Assembly: GCF_003076595.1 (NCBI RefSeq)
Contig: NZ_CP025786.1
Location: 6,824-70,823 of the forward strand
Direction of reading: 5' to 3'
From: Candidatus Borreliella tachyglossi
GTDB lineage: Bacteria > Spirochaetota > Spirochaetia > Borreliales > Borreliaceae
Length of the DNA: 64,000 bases
The notes under the pieces are model-generated. The model saw only the letters and a list, made by a program, of their open reading frames with translations. It made no database searches and had not been told where the DNA came from. Both the position numbers and the translations under genes were made by a program. Positions 55,266-63,957 of this stretch are shown here, piece after piece (the first letter of the stretch is position 1; the number at the start of each line of letters is the position of its first letter).

Positions 55266-55433
55266 TTAATTTTTGTAATCCTTGTCAATAAAGTGTCGCA
55301 GTATTTTAATTGCTTCTCTTATAGCAGGTCTTAAAAGTATTGCTAAAGGGATTATTGTAAGTAAGGTCATACCCCCAATGATTATAAGTTTTGCCTCATC
55401 AATATTGGATAAGAATTCAAATATCCCGTTCAT
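55266..55433 (-). CDS. blyA: BlyA-like holin
   Basis: 55 residues: MNGIFEFLSNIDEAK, then one hydrophobic helix (LIIIGGMTLLTIIPLAILL), then a basic amphipathic tail (RPAIREAIKILRHFIDKDYK). The cp32 BlyA holin has the same layout at 67 residues. ATG with AGG-TAAT leader; followed by the blyB-like gene. Likely forms membrane lesions at the end of phage development. Confidence 0.8.
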   Translation of the reverse strand: MNGIFEFLSNIDEAKLIIIGGMTLLTIIPLAILLRPAIREAIKILRHFIDKDYKN

Positions 55434-55550
55434 ATTACCTCCATTTTAAATATTTTTAAAAAATGTTGTTGTGTGTATAAAGAATAAGACTTTTAATTTT
55501 GTTATAATTATATTTTAACATAAACTTAACAAAAACCGAATATGTAAACC

Positions 55551-56759
55551 CTACATTTTTACAAGATACGGAACATCTTTATCTGGATCATTATAGTGTA
55601 TGCTAGATTTTATCATATACCACCCGTGAAAAATTTGTTTTTTAGTTTGCTGTGTAAATCCCTTAAAATGATAGTATAGTTGTTCATATGATGTAGCTTT
55701 ATTCTCTGAAAATCTAATAAGTATGCTCTTAGCCACTATTTTCGAAGTTTCAGGAAATTCATCAGCCCTAATGGTTATATCTAAGTAAACCACTGTATTT
55801 TTCATGCTTCTTGGGAATCTTAGTTCTAGGTCTTCGCTCCTCATGGTTGCAATTAATGGGTTGTCTTTAAATTCATAGTAATAGTACATAGTGTCTGATT
55901 TTTTTAGCTCTTTCCAGTACTGGAAGCTAGAAGGCATGCCCTTTAAGTAATTAGGGAAGTCTAATCTATGAATCGATTTTTTCTTAGGATCAAATGCAAG
56001 CAATTGTAAGTCGTCTTGCATAGTGCCCTTTGAGGTACTGTTGATTGATAAGTTTAACTCATCAGACATATTAATCTTTTTTATGTAGGTTTGAGGTAGA
56101 GAATTGTGTACTGCTTGAACGCTGTCTATTTTTGCAAAAGTATTATTTGAATGCTCTCTTAGCTGTTCTAGTTTGGTATTTTCTGCAAAGGTCTTATTTG
56201 AATATTCTCTTAGCTGTTCTAACTTAGTAATCTCTGCAAAGGTCTTATTTGAATGCTCTCTTAGCTGTTCTAATTTAGTATTCTCTGTAAAAATTTTTTT
56301 TAAAGTATTGATGAAATTTTGAAATTCAACTAGTTCGAAATCGCGCTTGATCGGATTGTATATGGATATTTTACCTAACTTTGCATCATATCCAGAGTGA
56401 TTAAGCCCTGAGATTAATGTTTCTTTGATTTTGTTAGACAACATATTAAAATCAATATGGCTTGGTACCGTTTGAAGGCCTATTAGCTTCGATATTACTT
56501 TACAGTACATTTTCTCTGTATATGATGCATCTTCAAGTAATTCCTTAGAGATTATTTCTCTTATGACTTTTTTGAAATAATCAAGACCTTCATAAAAGGT
56601 GTCTTGTTTAATTTGTTCAAGTAAGTTTTTGTATGTAATGGCGTAAGTTTCTTCAATGACATCATCAATTGGTATGAGATCATTTTGGTTAACTTTAATT
56701 TTTCTGTTAAAATCTTTTATTTGTATGCATTCTTCTGTATCAGACTCATTATTACTCAT
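55551..56759 (-). CDS. Tail fibre/baseplate-type protein with repeats, DUF685-like
   Basis: 402 residues. Residues 155-210 hold three copies of a 17-residue coiled-coil unit (NTKLEQLREHSNKTFAE), encoded by a 51-bp tandem repeat. The C-terminal half is strand-rich (NPLIATMRSEDLELRFPRSM). Position after baseplate genes and before the holin matches cp32 DUF685, plausibly the receptor-facing tail protein. ATG with AAGGAG 7 bases upstream. Confidence 0.7.
   Translation of the reverse strand: MSNNESDTEECIQIKDFNRKIKVNQNDLIPIDDVIEETYAITYKNLLEQIKQDTFYEGLDYFKKVIREIISKELLEDASYTEKMYCKVISKLIGLQTVPSHIDFNMLSNKIKETLISGLNHSGYDAKLGKISIYNPIKRDFELVEFQNFINTLKKIFTENTKLEQLREHSNKTFAEITKLEQLREYSNKTFAENTKLEQLREHSNNTFAKIDSVQAVHNSLPQTYIKKINMSDELNLSINSTSKGTMQDDLQLLAFDPKKKSIHRLDFPNYLKGMPSSFQYWKELKKSDTMYYYYEFKDNPLIATMRSEDLELRFPRSMKNTVVYLDITIRADEFPETSKIVAKSILIRFSENKATSYEQLYYHFKGFTQQTKKQIFHGWYMIKSSIHYNDPDKDVPYLVKM
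56131..56290 (-). repeat. Three 51-bp tandem repeats within the DUF685-like gene
   Basis: Each unit encodes NTKLEQLREHSNKTFAE or a close variant; divergence between units is small. Confidence 0.9.
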
Positions 56760-56799
56760 ATATTCTCCTTATTTGTGTTTTATTTAAAGATAAGATAAA

Positions 56800-57384
56800 T
56801 TATGATTTTACTTCCTTGTTATAGGTGTCAAAAATTTTAATAGTTCTTCCAACCGGAATTAGACTTTTAATGAATCCATAAACGGAATCTTTGAAGTCTT
56901 TTGGAATATAGTTAGATTCAAGTTCTCTGTATAGACCTTTGTGTTTAACACTAATTTTTGTAGTTACTCCCTTAATTTTGCCAGCTATTTTAAATCTAAT
57001 TGGTGATCTGATGTTGTCAAGTAATTTAATGTTAATCTCTCCAGGCGTTGCAGAATTAACACTAACTTCAACTCTTGCGTGCAAGAAGGCCTTAAAGAGT
57101 ACGTGGAAACTCTCATCTGTTCCTATTGATTTTAATGCAAAAATTAATGCCTTAAGAGATTGGATTAAATCTTTGTTAATGCCCGCCTTTAAGTGGAACG
57201 CTTTAAATATAGATAGCATCATCAGTGAGATATATCTTGATTTGATACTCTCTTCTACATTAATTGTTCTAAAATTTTCTAATAATTTGCGAAGTTCCCT
57301 CAAGATTTGTTTTTTAAAATTAAGCTCACTTTGCATAATTTTTTCAATCTGGGTATTTTGTAAAAATTGTGGGATCTCTGTCAT
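56800..57384 (-). CDS. Baseplate/tail protein, DUF735-like
   Basis: 194 residues from the ATG at 57384, which directly follows the stop of the baseplate J gene (TAA-A-ATG). Helical N-terminus and strand-rich C-terminus (SVNSATPGEINIKLLDN). Resembles cp32 DUF735 and, by position after gpJ, a gpI-type tail protein. Confidence 0.72.
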   Translation of the reverse strand: MTEIPQFLQNTQIEKIMQSELNFKKQILRELRKLLENFRTINVEESIKSRYISLMMLSIFKAFHLKAGINKDLIQSLKALIFALKSIGTDESFHVLFKAFLHARVEVSVNSATPGEINIKLLDNIRSPIRFKIAGKIKGVTTKISVKHKGLYRELESNYIPKDFKDSVYGFIKSLIPVGRTIKIFDTYNKEVKS

Positions 57385-57385
57385 T

Positions 57386-58249
57386 TTATTCTCTATCAAT
57401 TAGTAGACGTAAGTTTGGATCAAAAGATAATAGTTCACTCTCTTTAATCTTAAAATCTTTGTCAAATGTAAAGTTGTTCTCGTCGATCTCTGTGATTTTA
57501 GTGTCTAGGCTTTCTTTTATGCAAATACCAATTCGTATGCTTCCAATTCCCCGAATTAGACCAACTGGGCTTAAGAAATCTTGGTACCGAAATGAAATGC
57601 CCATGTCTTTATACTTTTCTGTAATTATATTTTTATAAATTTCTCTTATTTGTTCAGCTATTGATTTATAAGTTGCTTCTTGGGTTTCAGTTTTGTATAA
57701 CGCTTTTAAATATGCATATTTAACCTTACCTAAGCTGAATTTATATGATTTTTTTTGTCCATCTTTATTTAAAAATGTAACCTCATTTTGTCCTTTAAAT
57801 ACCGTGCCACTTGGAGAAGTGTAGTATATTGCTTTCCAAATATTCATCTGTGTTTCCGTGTCAATTAAGGGATTTTTGCTCCAATGGGGATTAAAGATTA
57901 TGTGAATTTCAATTGTTCCTGCAGTACTTATGATGTTTGCATGCGTCACGCCTTCAATCATTAAAAGAGCATGTTTTATTGCTTCATAAGTTGAACTTTT
58001 TGGTATGCTTAGGGATTCTTGTAAACTTTTAAAGTAAGTTCCTCCTTCTTTAAGTGTCAAAAATAATTCATTTAATACTTTAATTATTTCCATGTCGATT
58101 GCAGAATTTGGATAATTTATTATGTCAAATAGTGAATTATCTTTTATTGAAATATTATGTTCTCTTTTTAAAATATCTTTTTTTGCTGCTTGAATCTCAT
58201 CTATTGTTTTTGCAAGAATTCCAAGCTCAGTGTCAAATATTATGCTCAT
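57386..58249 (-). CDS. Baseplate J-like protein, DUF276
   Basis: 287 residues. Early helices (EIQAAKKDILKREHNISIKD), GTYFKSLQESLSIPKSSTYE, GVTHANIISTAGTIEIHIIF and SPVGLIRGIGSIRIGI are typical of the Borrelia DUF276/baseplate J family. Forms the wedge with the gp25-like protein encoded just upstream (4-bp overlap). Confidence 0.8.
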   Translation of the reverse strand: MSIIFDTELGILAKTIDEIQAAKKDILKREHNISIKDNSLFDIINYPNSAIDMEIIKVLNELFLTLKEGGTYFKSLQESLSIPKSSTYEAIKHALLMIEGVTHANIISTAGTIEIHIIFNPHWSKNPLIDTETQMNIWKAIYYTSPSGTVFKGQNEVTFLNKDGQKKSYKFSLGKVKYAYLKALYKTETQEATYKSIAEQIREIYKNIITEKYKDMGISFRYQDFLSPVGLIRGIGSIRIGICIKESLDTKITEIDENNFTFDKDFKIKESELLSFDPNLRLLIDRE

Positions 58250-58575
58250 AAGCTATATTCCATGCTTAGAGTATCGCCTGCTAGGAAAAATTTTAATATT
58301 ATTTTTTTGTTATCTTGTTTTGCTCTGACATTTAATATATTGATCTCTAACTCTCTTAAAGTATTTGCAAAAAAAGTCTTAATTTCTTCCATCTTTTGTG
58401 CTTTTAAAAGTTTTAGAAAAAAGCTATAATTAAATCCATAGCTTTTATTATAAGTGCTACCCACAGGTGTCTTTAAATATAAAAATAATCGTTGCTTGTG
58501 CTCTTCCTGCCCATCTACTATTTTTAAATCGTCACCAAAAATTATATTAAATTCATTATCTATTTTAATGTCCAT
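58246..58575 (-). CDS. gp25/gpW-like baseplate wedge protein
   Basis: 109 residues. Short strand DLKIVDGQEEHKQRLFLYLK followed by TPVGSTYNKSYGFNY is the classic lysozyme-like gp25 layout. First gene of the operon 58575 -> 54503. In the intact cp32 order it would follow the spike gene, which here is at 22063..22683. Confidence 0.78.
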   Translation of the reverse strand: MDIKIDNEFNIIFGDDLKIVDGQEEHKQRLFLYLKTPVGSTYNKSYGFNYSFFLKLLKAQKMEEIKTFFANTLRELEINILNVRAKQDNKKIILKFFLAGDTLSMEYSL

Positions 58576-58900
58576 TTTTAACTACCTTGATGTAATTATA
58601 GCATATTTAGCAGAAACTTATTGGATTTATCAAAAATTTGAAGTAAGATCATTTTGGGATTTTTATAGTCTACTTCTTTAAAAAATTTTGTCAAAATATT
58701 TAAAGTTTATGGGTAGATATCAAGATATAAATCTGTCAAAAAATTGAATTGAGGAACTGTCATGTTAGCGAATAAACAAGAGCAGCATTAAAAGTGATAT
58801 ATAATTGACTAATATGTTAAGAATATTTTCTGCGTGAAGATTAATTTTGCGTGAAGAGTATTTTTTGAAGAATTACTTTTATTAAGAAAGAGGTTAAGCC
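58576..58900 (+). promoter_or_regulatory. Divergent promoter region, bdr and baseplate operon
   Basis: AAAGTGATATATAATT at 58791-58806 contains a TATAAT -10 (58800-58805). The same AAAAGTGATATATAATT recurs before the second bdr gene at about 59605-59619, so it is probably the bdr promoter core. Confidence 0.55.
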
Positions 58901-59470
58901 ATGAAAGTTCAGAGCGAAGAAGCATTAAATGCAACTATGCATGATAGTTTAGATAAACTTGGAAAGGTTAATAAGGATTACCACAGTGTGCCAATCGGTG
59001 ATCAAATTGCTAATTATTATGTATTACAAGAGAGAGTTAATTCTATTCAAGATAGGATGTTAGATGGATTTAAGCATTTAGATGAGAAGAGTAATAACAT
59101 TACAAATGATTTGAATGCAAAGATAGAAGATATTAAGAATCATTTGAATACTAAAATATCTAGGGTTGAGACTAGCCTTAATACAAAGATGGATGGCGTT
59201 GAGGTTAGGTTTAATGATAAGATGGACGGCGTTGAGATTAGGATTAATGATAAGATAGATGGTGTTGAAATTAGAATTAATGGGAAAATAGATGGCGTTA
59301 ATGGTGAGATGGTTCGGTTCGGTTCCGTAATATCTTCTATTGATTATAAATTAGGATTTAAGGGGCAATTGGTTGCATCTTTAACTGTTATGGGAGCAAT
59401 TGGTGCTGTTTATTTTGTCAGTCAAGGACTTGTTGTTGTAGTTAGACAGTTGGTTGGGCAAGTGGGGTAA
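58901..59470 (+). CDS. bdr: Bdr repeat protein
   Basis: 189 residues. Borrelia direct-repeat (Bdr) protein: soluble N-terminus, then KID-type repeats (KMDGVEIRINDKIDGVEIRI), then a C-terminal membrane helix (ASLTVMGAIGAVYFVSQGL). Bdr proteins are anchored in the inner membrane and are often on cp32-type plasmids. ATG with AGAGG upstream. Paralogue at 59826..60380. Function of the family is unknown. Confidence 0.85.
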   Translation: MKVQSEEALNATMHDSLDKLGKVNKDYHSVPIGDQIANYYVLQERVNSIQDRMLDGFKHLDEKSNNITNDLNAKIEDIKNHLNTKISRVETSLNTKMDGVEVRFNDKMDGVEIRINDKIDGVEIRINGKIDGVNGEMVRFGSVISSIDYKLGFKGQLVASLTVMGAIGAVYFVSQGLVVVVRQLVGQVG

Positions 59471-59534
59471 TGCTCTCATGGAAAGTTAAGTTATTATAGC
59501 AAAATATAGACTTATAATCTTCCTTAGAATTTTG

Positions 59535-59568
59535 CTGATGTAAGAAAAAAGATATCTTCTTACATCAG
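59535..59568 (+). terminator. Terminator after the first bdr gene
   Basis: 12-bp perfect stem CTGATGTAAGAA/TTCTTACATCAG. Confidence 0.7.
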
Positions 59569-59704
59569 GTAGATGGCATGAGAATAAAATCCACAGTAGC
59601 AAAAAAGTGATATATAATTAGTAGATCTTAAAAGAATAAGTGGAGCAATTGTTCGGCTATCACTATAATTTTTAAGTTAAAAAGTTTATATACAAGGAGA
59701 TAAC

Positions 59705-59836
59705 ATGAATGTGAACAAATTATTTAAAAGGAGCAGTAGATATGAACAAATCAAAAACGGATATAAGGAAAAAGATGAACAAATCAAGAACGGGTATAAT
59801 GAGAACTTATATCCGAGGAGAGAGCATGAATATTGA
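59705..59836 (+). CDS. Short open frame upstream of and overlapping the second bdr
   Basis: 43 residues with AAGGAG 5 bases before the ATG. Contains two copies of EQIKNGY. Its last 11 bases overlap the start of the second bdr gene (ATG at 59826), so it could act as a leader for coupled translation. It could also be a remnant of an earlier bdr 5' end. Confidence 0.4.
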   Translation: MNVNKLFKRSSRYEQIKNGYKEKDEQIKNGYNENLYPRREHEY

Positions 59837-60380
59837 AATGGAGAACCAAGCAGTTGATGAGAAAATTGATAATAGTGCAAATAACCTTGAGGATATTAGA
59901 CGGGATTATAGCATTAAGTCGGTTAATGACCAGATTATTGAACACTATAGATTAGAGGAAAAGTTTAATTCTCTTAATAATAGGATGCTAGATCGTACTG
60001 ATCGCCTAGATGAAAAAAGTAATAACATTAGGACAGAAATAAATAACTTTAATACGGATGTAAGTAACATTAAGGTAGATTTAAACAACATTAGAGATGA
60101 TTTAAGTGATGATATAAATGGTGTTGAAATTAAGTTTAATGAAAAGATAGATAAGGTGGGTAAGCGAATAGATAGGTTTGAGACTAGATTTAATGCAGAG
60201 GTAGGCAGGATTGATAAGGACATGGGCAGACTTAGTTCGGAAATGTCTTTAATTGAGTATAAGACAAGAATCACGGTACAGTTTTTTAGATCTTTAAATG
60301 TTATTATGGCACTTACTACTATGTATTTAGTTGGTAGGGGATTTGATGTTTTTGTAAAACAATTGGGAATTGGAGGTTAA
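59826..60380 (+). CDS. bdr: Bdr repeat protein, second copy
   Basis: 184 residues from the ATG at 59826, chosen because GAGGAG lies 5 bases upstream and the N-terminus (MNIEMENQAV) then aligns with the first bdr; the in-frame ATG at 59742 would add 28 residues. Layout: soluble N-terminus, coiled coil with NNIRTEI-type and KIDKVGKRIDRFE repeats, and a membrane helix near the end (VIMALTTMYLVGRGF). Confidence 0.82.
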   Translation: MNIEMENQAVDEKIDNSANNLEDIRRDYSIKSVNDQIIEHYRLEEKFNSLNNRMLDRTDRLDEKSNNIRTEINNFNTDVSNIKVDLNNIRDDLSDDINGVEIKFNEKIDKVGKRIDRFETRFNAEVGRIDKDMGRLSSEMSLIEYKTRITVQFFRSLNVIMALTTMYLVGRGFDVFVKQLGIGG

Positions 60381-60678
60381 GCAGAGTAATGTTCATAATA
60401 AATTTAAGGATTTAAGTGGTTGTTTGAAATATAAGCTTTCTTAAATCTTGCTGATGAGAATAAAGTGAACGATTTTGTGTAGCAATCAGAAGGCTTGAAT
60501 GATCCATAAGTTCATTCGCTTTTGGGAGTAGCAATAGGTTTCTAAAAGATTTTCATTGCGTATTGAGCTTAGGGCACAAACAATAAAAGTTTTAATAAAA
60601 ACATGTCCTTAAGGTAGCTAACAAAGCTTTTAAGGGCATGCTATATTTTGCACTTCTAGAAAGGCATTTATTTAAAAA
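60381..60678. other. 3' region of the second bdr
   Basis: No gene seen. An imperfect hairpin (CATGTCCTTAA/TTAAGGGCATG) at about 60602-60640 may be the first of two terminators. Confidence 0.4.
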
Positions 60679-60708
60679 TTGGGGTTCGAATCTAAATTCG
60701 AACCCCAA
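60679..60708. terminator. Bidirectional terminator between convergent genes
   Basis: 13-bp perfect stem TTGGGGTTCGAAT/ATTCGAACCCCAA, loop CTAA, between bdr and 60823..61791. Confidence 0.85.
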
Positions 60709-60822
60709 AAAACAGAAGAAGCGTGAACTTCTATATTAAATTTGCTTTATACTAAATTGATTTAGAAATAAACTTTTTCTAAATTTTGAGTTGGATTTAT
60801 CTTATATCTTAAAAATACAAGC

Positions 60823-61791
60823 TTAATGACCAATAAATTTTTTTAATACTTGAAAATTAAATAATTTTTCAAGTAGTGCAATAATATCATAGCTTATTGA
60901 AAAATAATAGTCTCTGTTGTCGAAGTTCGTATTGCTAAGTTCTATGTTGCTTCCCTTTACTTCAAATCTATTAAAGTTGAGTAGATCTTCCTGATGGTAT
61001 ACCTCATCAAGGTCTATTGCAAGATCATCTGTTTTAGGTATTACTCTGAAAGCGTAGTAGTTTTTGTCTGATATTACGGTTAGTCTTTTATCGCCGCTCT
61101 TTATGGATGAGTAAAGCATTTGAAATCCTTGTGCTTGAGGGTTAGCTGTTAACATAAATGTATTATTGTATCTGTCTGTGAAATTTAGAGTATAGGTAAT
61201 TCCCCCTAAATTAAATAATTCTTCAAATGCATTGCTTTTTATAAGGTAGTCTATATGTCCTATGCCCCTCTTTCTCATTTCGTGCCTGTTTGCAAATATG
61301 GTTATTGAGTTCAGTTTTCCAGCTACGATTTTGATTTTCTTTTGAGTATCTTTTAGTAAGTTTCCCATAAAAATTGTTATGTTTGAGTATAAAGGATATG
61401 TTTTATGGTTTTTGAGCTTGCTATCAAGAATTTCTTTTTCTCTCTGTTGAATTTTTTCTCTTTTCTCCTGTTCTTCTTGTTGCTCCCTATGTCTTCGTGC
61501 CAGTTCTTCTCGTAGTTCCTTGTCTCGCATTTCCTGTTTTTCTTTTTGTTCTTTAGATTTTTGTGCCTGTTCCTCTATTTGTTTATTCTCTTTGCTTGCT
61601 AGCTCTTCTTGTTGCTCCTTCTGTTTTTGTGCCTGCTCTTCTCTTTGTTTATTCTCTTTGCTTGCAAGCTCTCTTTGTCGCGCTAGATCATCAAGCTCAT
61701 AGTCTAATTCGTTGGTTATTGTAGTTGGTTTACAAGCTACTATTAGAATTATTAAAAGAGATATTAAGATTTTTGTTAAATTTATATGCAT
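60823..61791 (-). CDS. Lipoprotein with long charged coiled coil
   Basis: 322 residues, lipobox IVAC (Cys20). Residues 30-125 are coiled coil with near-identical repeats (REEQAQKQKEQQEELASKEN, then again with small changes). The C-terminal domain (residues 140-322) has RKRGIGHIDYLIKSNAFEEL, matching RAGIRHISDLAKKDFLEIL in 62330..63361, so the two are paralogues with different stalks. Probably a stalked surface protein; function unknown. ATG with AAGGAG upstream. Confidence 0.75.
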   Translation of the reverse strand: MHINLTKILISLLIILIVACKPTTITNELDYELDDLARQRELASKENKQREEQAQKQKEQQEELASKENKQIEEQAQKSKEQKEKQEMRDKELREELARRHREQQEEQEKREKIQQREKEILDSKLKNHKTYPLYSNITIFMGNLLKDTQKKIKIVAGKLNSITIFANRHEMRKRGIGHIDYLIKSNAFEELFNLGGITYTLNFTDRYNNTFMLTANPQAQGFQMLYSSIKSGDKRLTVISDKNYYAFRVIPKTDDLAIDLDEVYHQEDLLNFNRFEVKGSNIELSNTNFDNRDYYFSISYDIIALLEKLFNFQVLKKFIGH

Positions 61792-61929
61792 TAAGAGTAC
61801 TCCTTGGAATTTAAGATTTTTGTACTTAAATGTTTTTTTGAAATAAACTTAATTTTACTTTTAAAAATAATATATTAATTTTTGTGTAAATTTGTACTCT
61901 ACTTTAAGTGATTATAAAAGATGTTATAT

Positions 61930-62142
61930 TTAAAAATAATTGCCATTCCCAGCCCCTAGCTCATCAAAGATCTCTTCCACATCATCATAAATTTCCTCCT
62001 CGTGGTCTTGCTTAATAACTTTTTCGTATTTGTGATGATACTTATCCAATATGTCTAAGGTGTGGCGTAATACACTAAGTGGGCCTAAATTACAAGAGAA
62101 CATTAACATACAAATAAAAATGAAAAAGGTTCTTTGAAACAT
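61930..62142 (-). CDS. Small acidic lipoprotein
   Basis: 70 residues from the ATG at 62142 (AGGAG 6 bases upstream; an earlier in-frame start is not needed). Lipobox MFSC (Cys17). Short acidic body with EEEIYDDVEEIFDELGAG. Lies between two members of the coiled-coil lipoprotein family and shares their signal-peptide style. Function unknown. Confidence 0.65.
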   Translation of the reverse strand: MFQRTFFIFICMLMFSCNLGPLSVLRHTLDILDKYHHKYEKVIKQDHEEEIYDDVEEIFDELGAGNGNYF

Positions 62143-62281
62143 TTTGAACTCCTTAACCTTTATATTTACTTGTATTTTGTTGATGCTTGTAGATATTATA
62201 CCAGTTGTATTATTTTTAATCAATTATTATGTTATTATGTTATGATAATATAATAATTTTATTTGAATTGTGTTTAGTTAG

Positions 62282-62318
62282 CAATAGGAGCCTCATTGTT
62301 ACAATAAGGCTCCTATTG
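62282..62318 (-). terminator. Terminator hairpin after 62330..63361
   Basis: 17-bp stem with one G-T pair (CAATAGGAGCCTCATTG/CAATAAGGCTCCTATTG), 11 bases beyond the stop. Confidence 0.75.
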
Positions 62319-62329
62319 TCAAGCAGGGC

Positions 62330-63361
62330 TTATTTTACTGGGTATTCGATTTGTACATAATCTTTTAGATACGGAATATGGCACATTAATTTTAATAGAC
62401 CGGCAATATCAACGCCGAGTGTAATCTTGTGTGAGGGTGAGTGTGGTAATTCTTTTGTTTCCATTGATATCAATTGTTCATTGTCTATTAGACTAAATCT
62501 TGTAAAGGGGCGGAATGTGTAGATATCGTCATTTCCAAGTTTCATACCAATCATATGTTCTGGGATTGTCATAACTATATCTTTAGAGTTTCTGCAGGTG
62601 TTTATAATATCTTCTGCAAATATTACATTGAAAGGTACTATTATGTAATCTTGGTCTTCAGATAATAACATAAGCTTTAAAGCGTGGATATGTGGTCTAT
62701 TAGGATCCATTAGGATCTCAAGGAAGTCTTTTTTTGCTAGATCGCTTATATGTCTAATACCTGCACGCTGTACTATATTTTTTTGAGCAAGTAGTCTTAC
62801 ATGTGTGACCCTTTTATTGTTAATAATAGGATAATCTCTGTTATTGGTCACCATGAAGAGATTCATATTAATCTTGCATGCTGGGCTTATAAGGTCTGGT
62901 TCGTAATCTTTATAATAGTATTCGGTTGTTCGATGAGATTCTTTTATTGTAATTGTAGGACTTTCTTTTATTGGCGGTTCTGGTTTCTTAGGTTTTGGAT
63001 TAATGTCTGGTCTTTGGGGTTCTGGATTAATGTCTGGTCTTTGGGGTTCTGGATTAATGTCTGGTCTTTGGGGTGCAGGAACGCTGTCTTTTTTATCTTG
63101 ATCTTGTGTGCTATCTTGATTATCGCTTGTATTGCCTTGTTGCGCTTGTGTGCTCGAGGTAGCGTCTGGTATTGTTGGGTTAGAGATATCGTCTGATATA
63201 TTGCTTGCACTGCCATCTGGCTTGAATGGGTTTTGCGTATCTTGGTTTTCTATTTTGGTTGAGGGTTTTTTGGATCCTTTTTGTTTTGATGATTTGTTGA
63301 TCATAAGGTCGCAAGATAGCATACTTATACAAATTAAAATGAATATTAACCTTTTCCCCAT
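62330..63361 (-). CDS. Lipoprotein with Pro-rich stalk, paralogue of 60823..61791
   Basis: 343 residues, lipobox MLSC (Cys17), ATG with AAAGGAG upstream. Residues 20-105 are a Ser/Thr/Gln/Asp-rich tether followed by three PQRPDINPE units encoded by a 27-bp repeat. The C-terminal domain (from about residue 140, with RAGIRHISDLAKKDFLEIL) is shared with 60823..61791. The stalks differ completely (Pro repeats against coiled coil), so domain and stalk evolve separately. Function unknown. Confidence 0.77.
   Translation of the reverse strand: MGKRLIFILICISMLSCDLMINKSSKQKGSKKPSTKIENQDTQNPFKPDGSASNISDDISNPTIPDATSSTQAQQGNTSDNQDSTQDQDKKDSVPAPQRPDINPEPQRPDINPEPQRPDINPKPKKPEPPIKESPTITIKESHRTTEYYYKDYEPDLISPACKINMNLFMVTNNRDYPIINNKRVTHVRLLAQKNIVQRAGIRHISDLAKKDFLEILMDPNRPHIHALKLMLLSEDQDYIIVPFNVIFAEDIINTCRNSKDIVMTIPEHMIGMKLGNDDIYTFRPFTRFSLIDNEQLISMETKELPHSPSHKITLGVDIAGLLKLMCHIPYLKDYVQIEYPVK
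62997..63077 (-). repeat. Three 27-bp repeats in the Pro-rich stalk
   Basis: Unit GGATTAATGTCTGGTCTTTG plus GGGTTCT, three tandem copies coding for PQRPDINPE. Confidence 0.9.
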
Positions 63362-63515
63362 TTATATGTTCTCCTTTTATATTGATAGCCTTTTTATTTT
63401 AATTGGATGTCTGTATTAAGATCTTTAGATATGTCTACATTATTATACTGCTTTAAGCAGATTTTATCAATGAGAAACACACTTTTTAGATCTCAAGATT
63501 GTCTTGAAGGTTTTA
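63362..63515. other. Leader of 62330..63361
   Basis: 154 bp between the intact gene and the pseudogene; AT-rich, with AAAGGAG before the ATG. Nothing else seen. Confidence 0.4.
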
Positions 63516-63772
63516 TTAATTTTGAGTACATGTTCTTCTGTTTTTAAGCAATAAGGAATTAATGTTTAAATCTAATGTGCATGTAAAGTCTGTTGTGTTA
63601 TAAAAAAGAGTTCCATTTAGAATGTAGCTCTTATGAATAATTTTCATAAGTTTTAGTATCATACCGGAGTCTTTCATTAGGTCTTTAACTACTAGCGGTT
63701 CTGGGTTTGTAATTTTTTTGCTTTGTATTGTAGCATACTTATACAAATTAAAATGAATATTAACTTTTCCAT
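63516..63772 (-). pseudogene. Broken member of the 62330..63361 family
   Basis: ATG at 63772 opens a signal peptide EKLIFILICISML almost identical to GKRLIFILICISML of 62330..63361, but the frame shifts at once. In a second frame a C-terminal stretch follows (VVKDLMKDSGMILKLMKIIH up to a stop at 63516). The central domain is missing. Looks like an internally deleted, frameshifted paralogue. Confidence 0.6.
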
Positions 63773-63914
63773 TTTTATCTAGTTTACCATTAAACTAGGG
63801 TAATATATTGCATCATCATCTTAGTATTTTAAGTGAGTTTTATTAATAAGATTACAATTTTAAATCTTGATAATGCCTTTAAGACTAGTATTTAATGCAA
63901 CAGTAAGTAACAAG

Positions 63915-63943
63915 AATAGCTTCATTATAACAATGAAGCTATT
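63915..63943 (-). terminator. Terminator hairpin after the partial gene at the window edge
   Basis: 12-bp perfect stem AATAGCTTCATT/AATGAAGCTATT with a 5-base loop, about 15 bases past the stop at 63958. Confidence 0.7.
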
Positions 63944-63957
63944 ATGATTATTTTATT

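Noticed and set aside
62997..63077. CRISPR-like or regulatory repeat
   Set aside because: In-frame 27-bp units coding for PQRPDINPE within a lipoprotein stalk.
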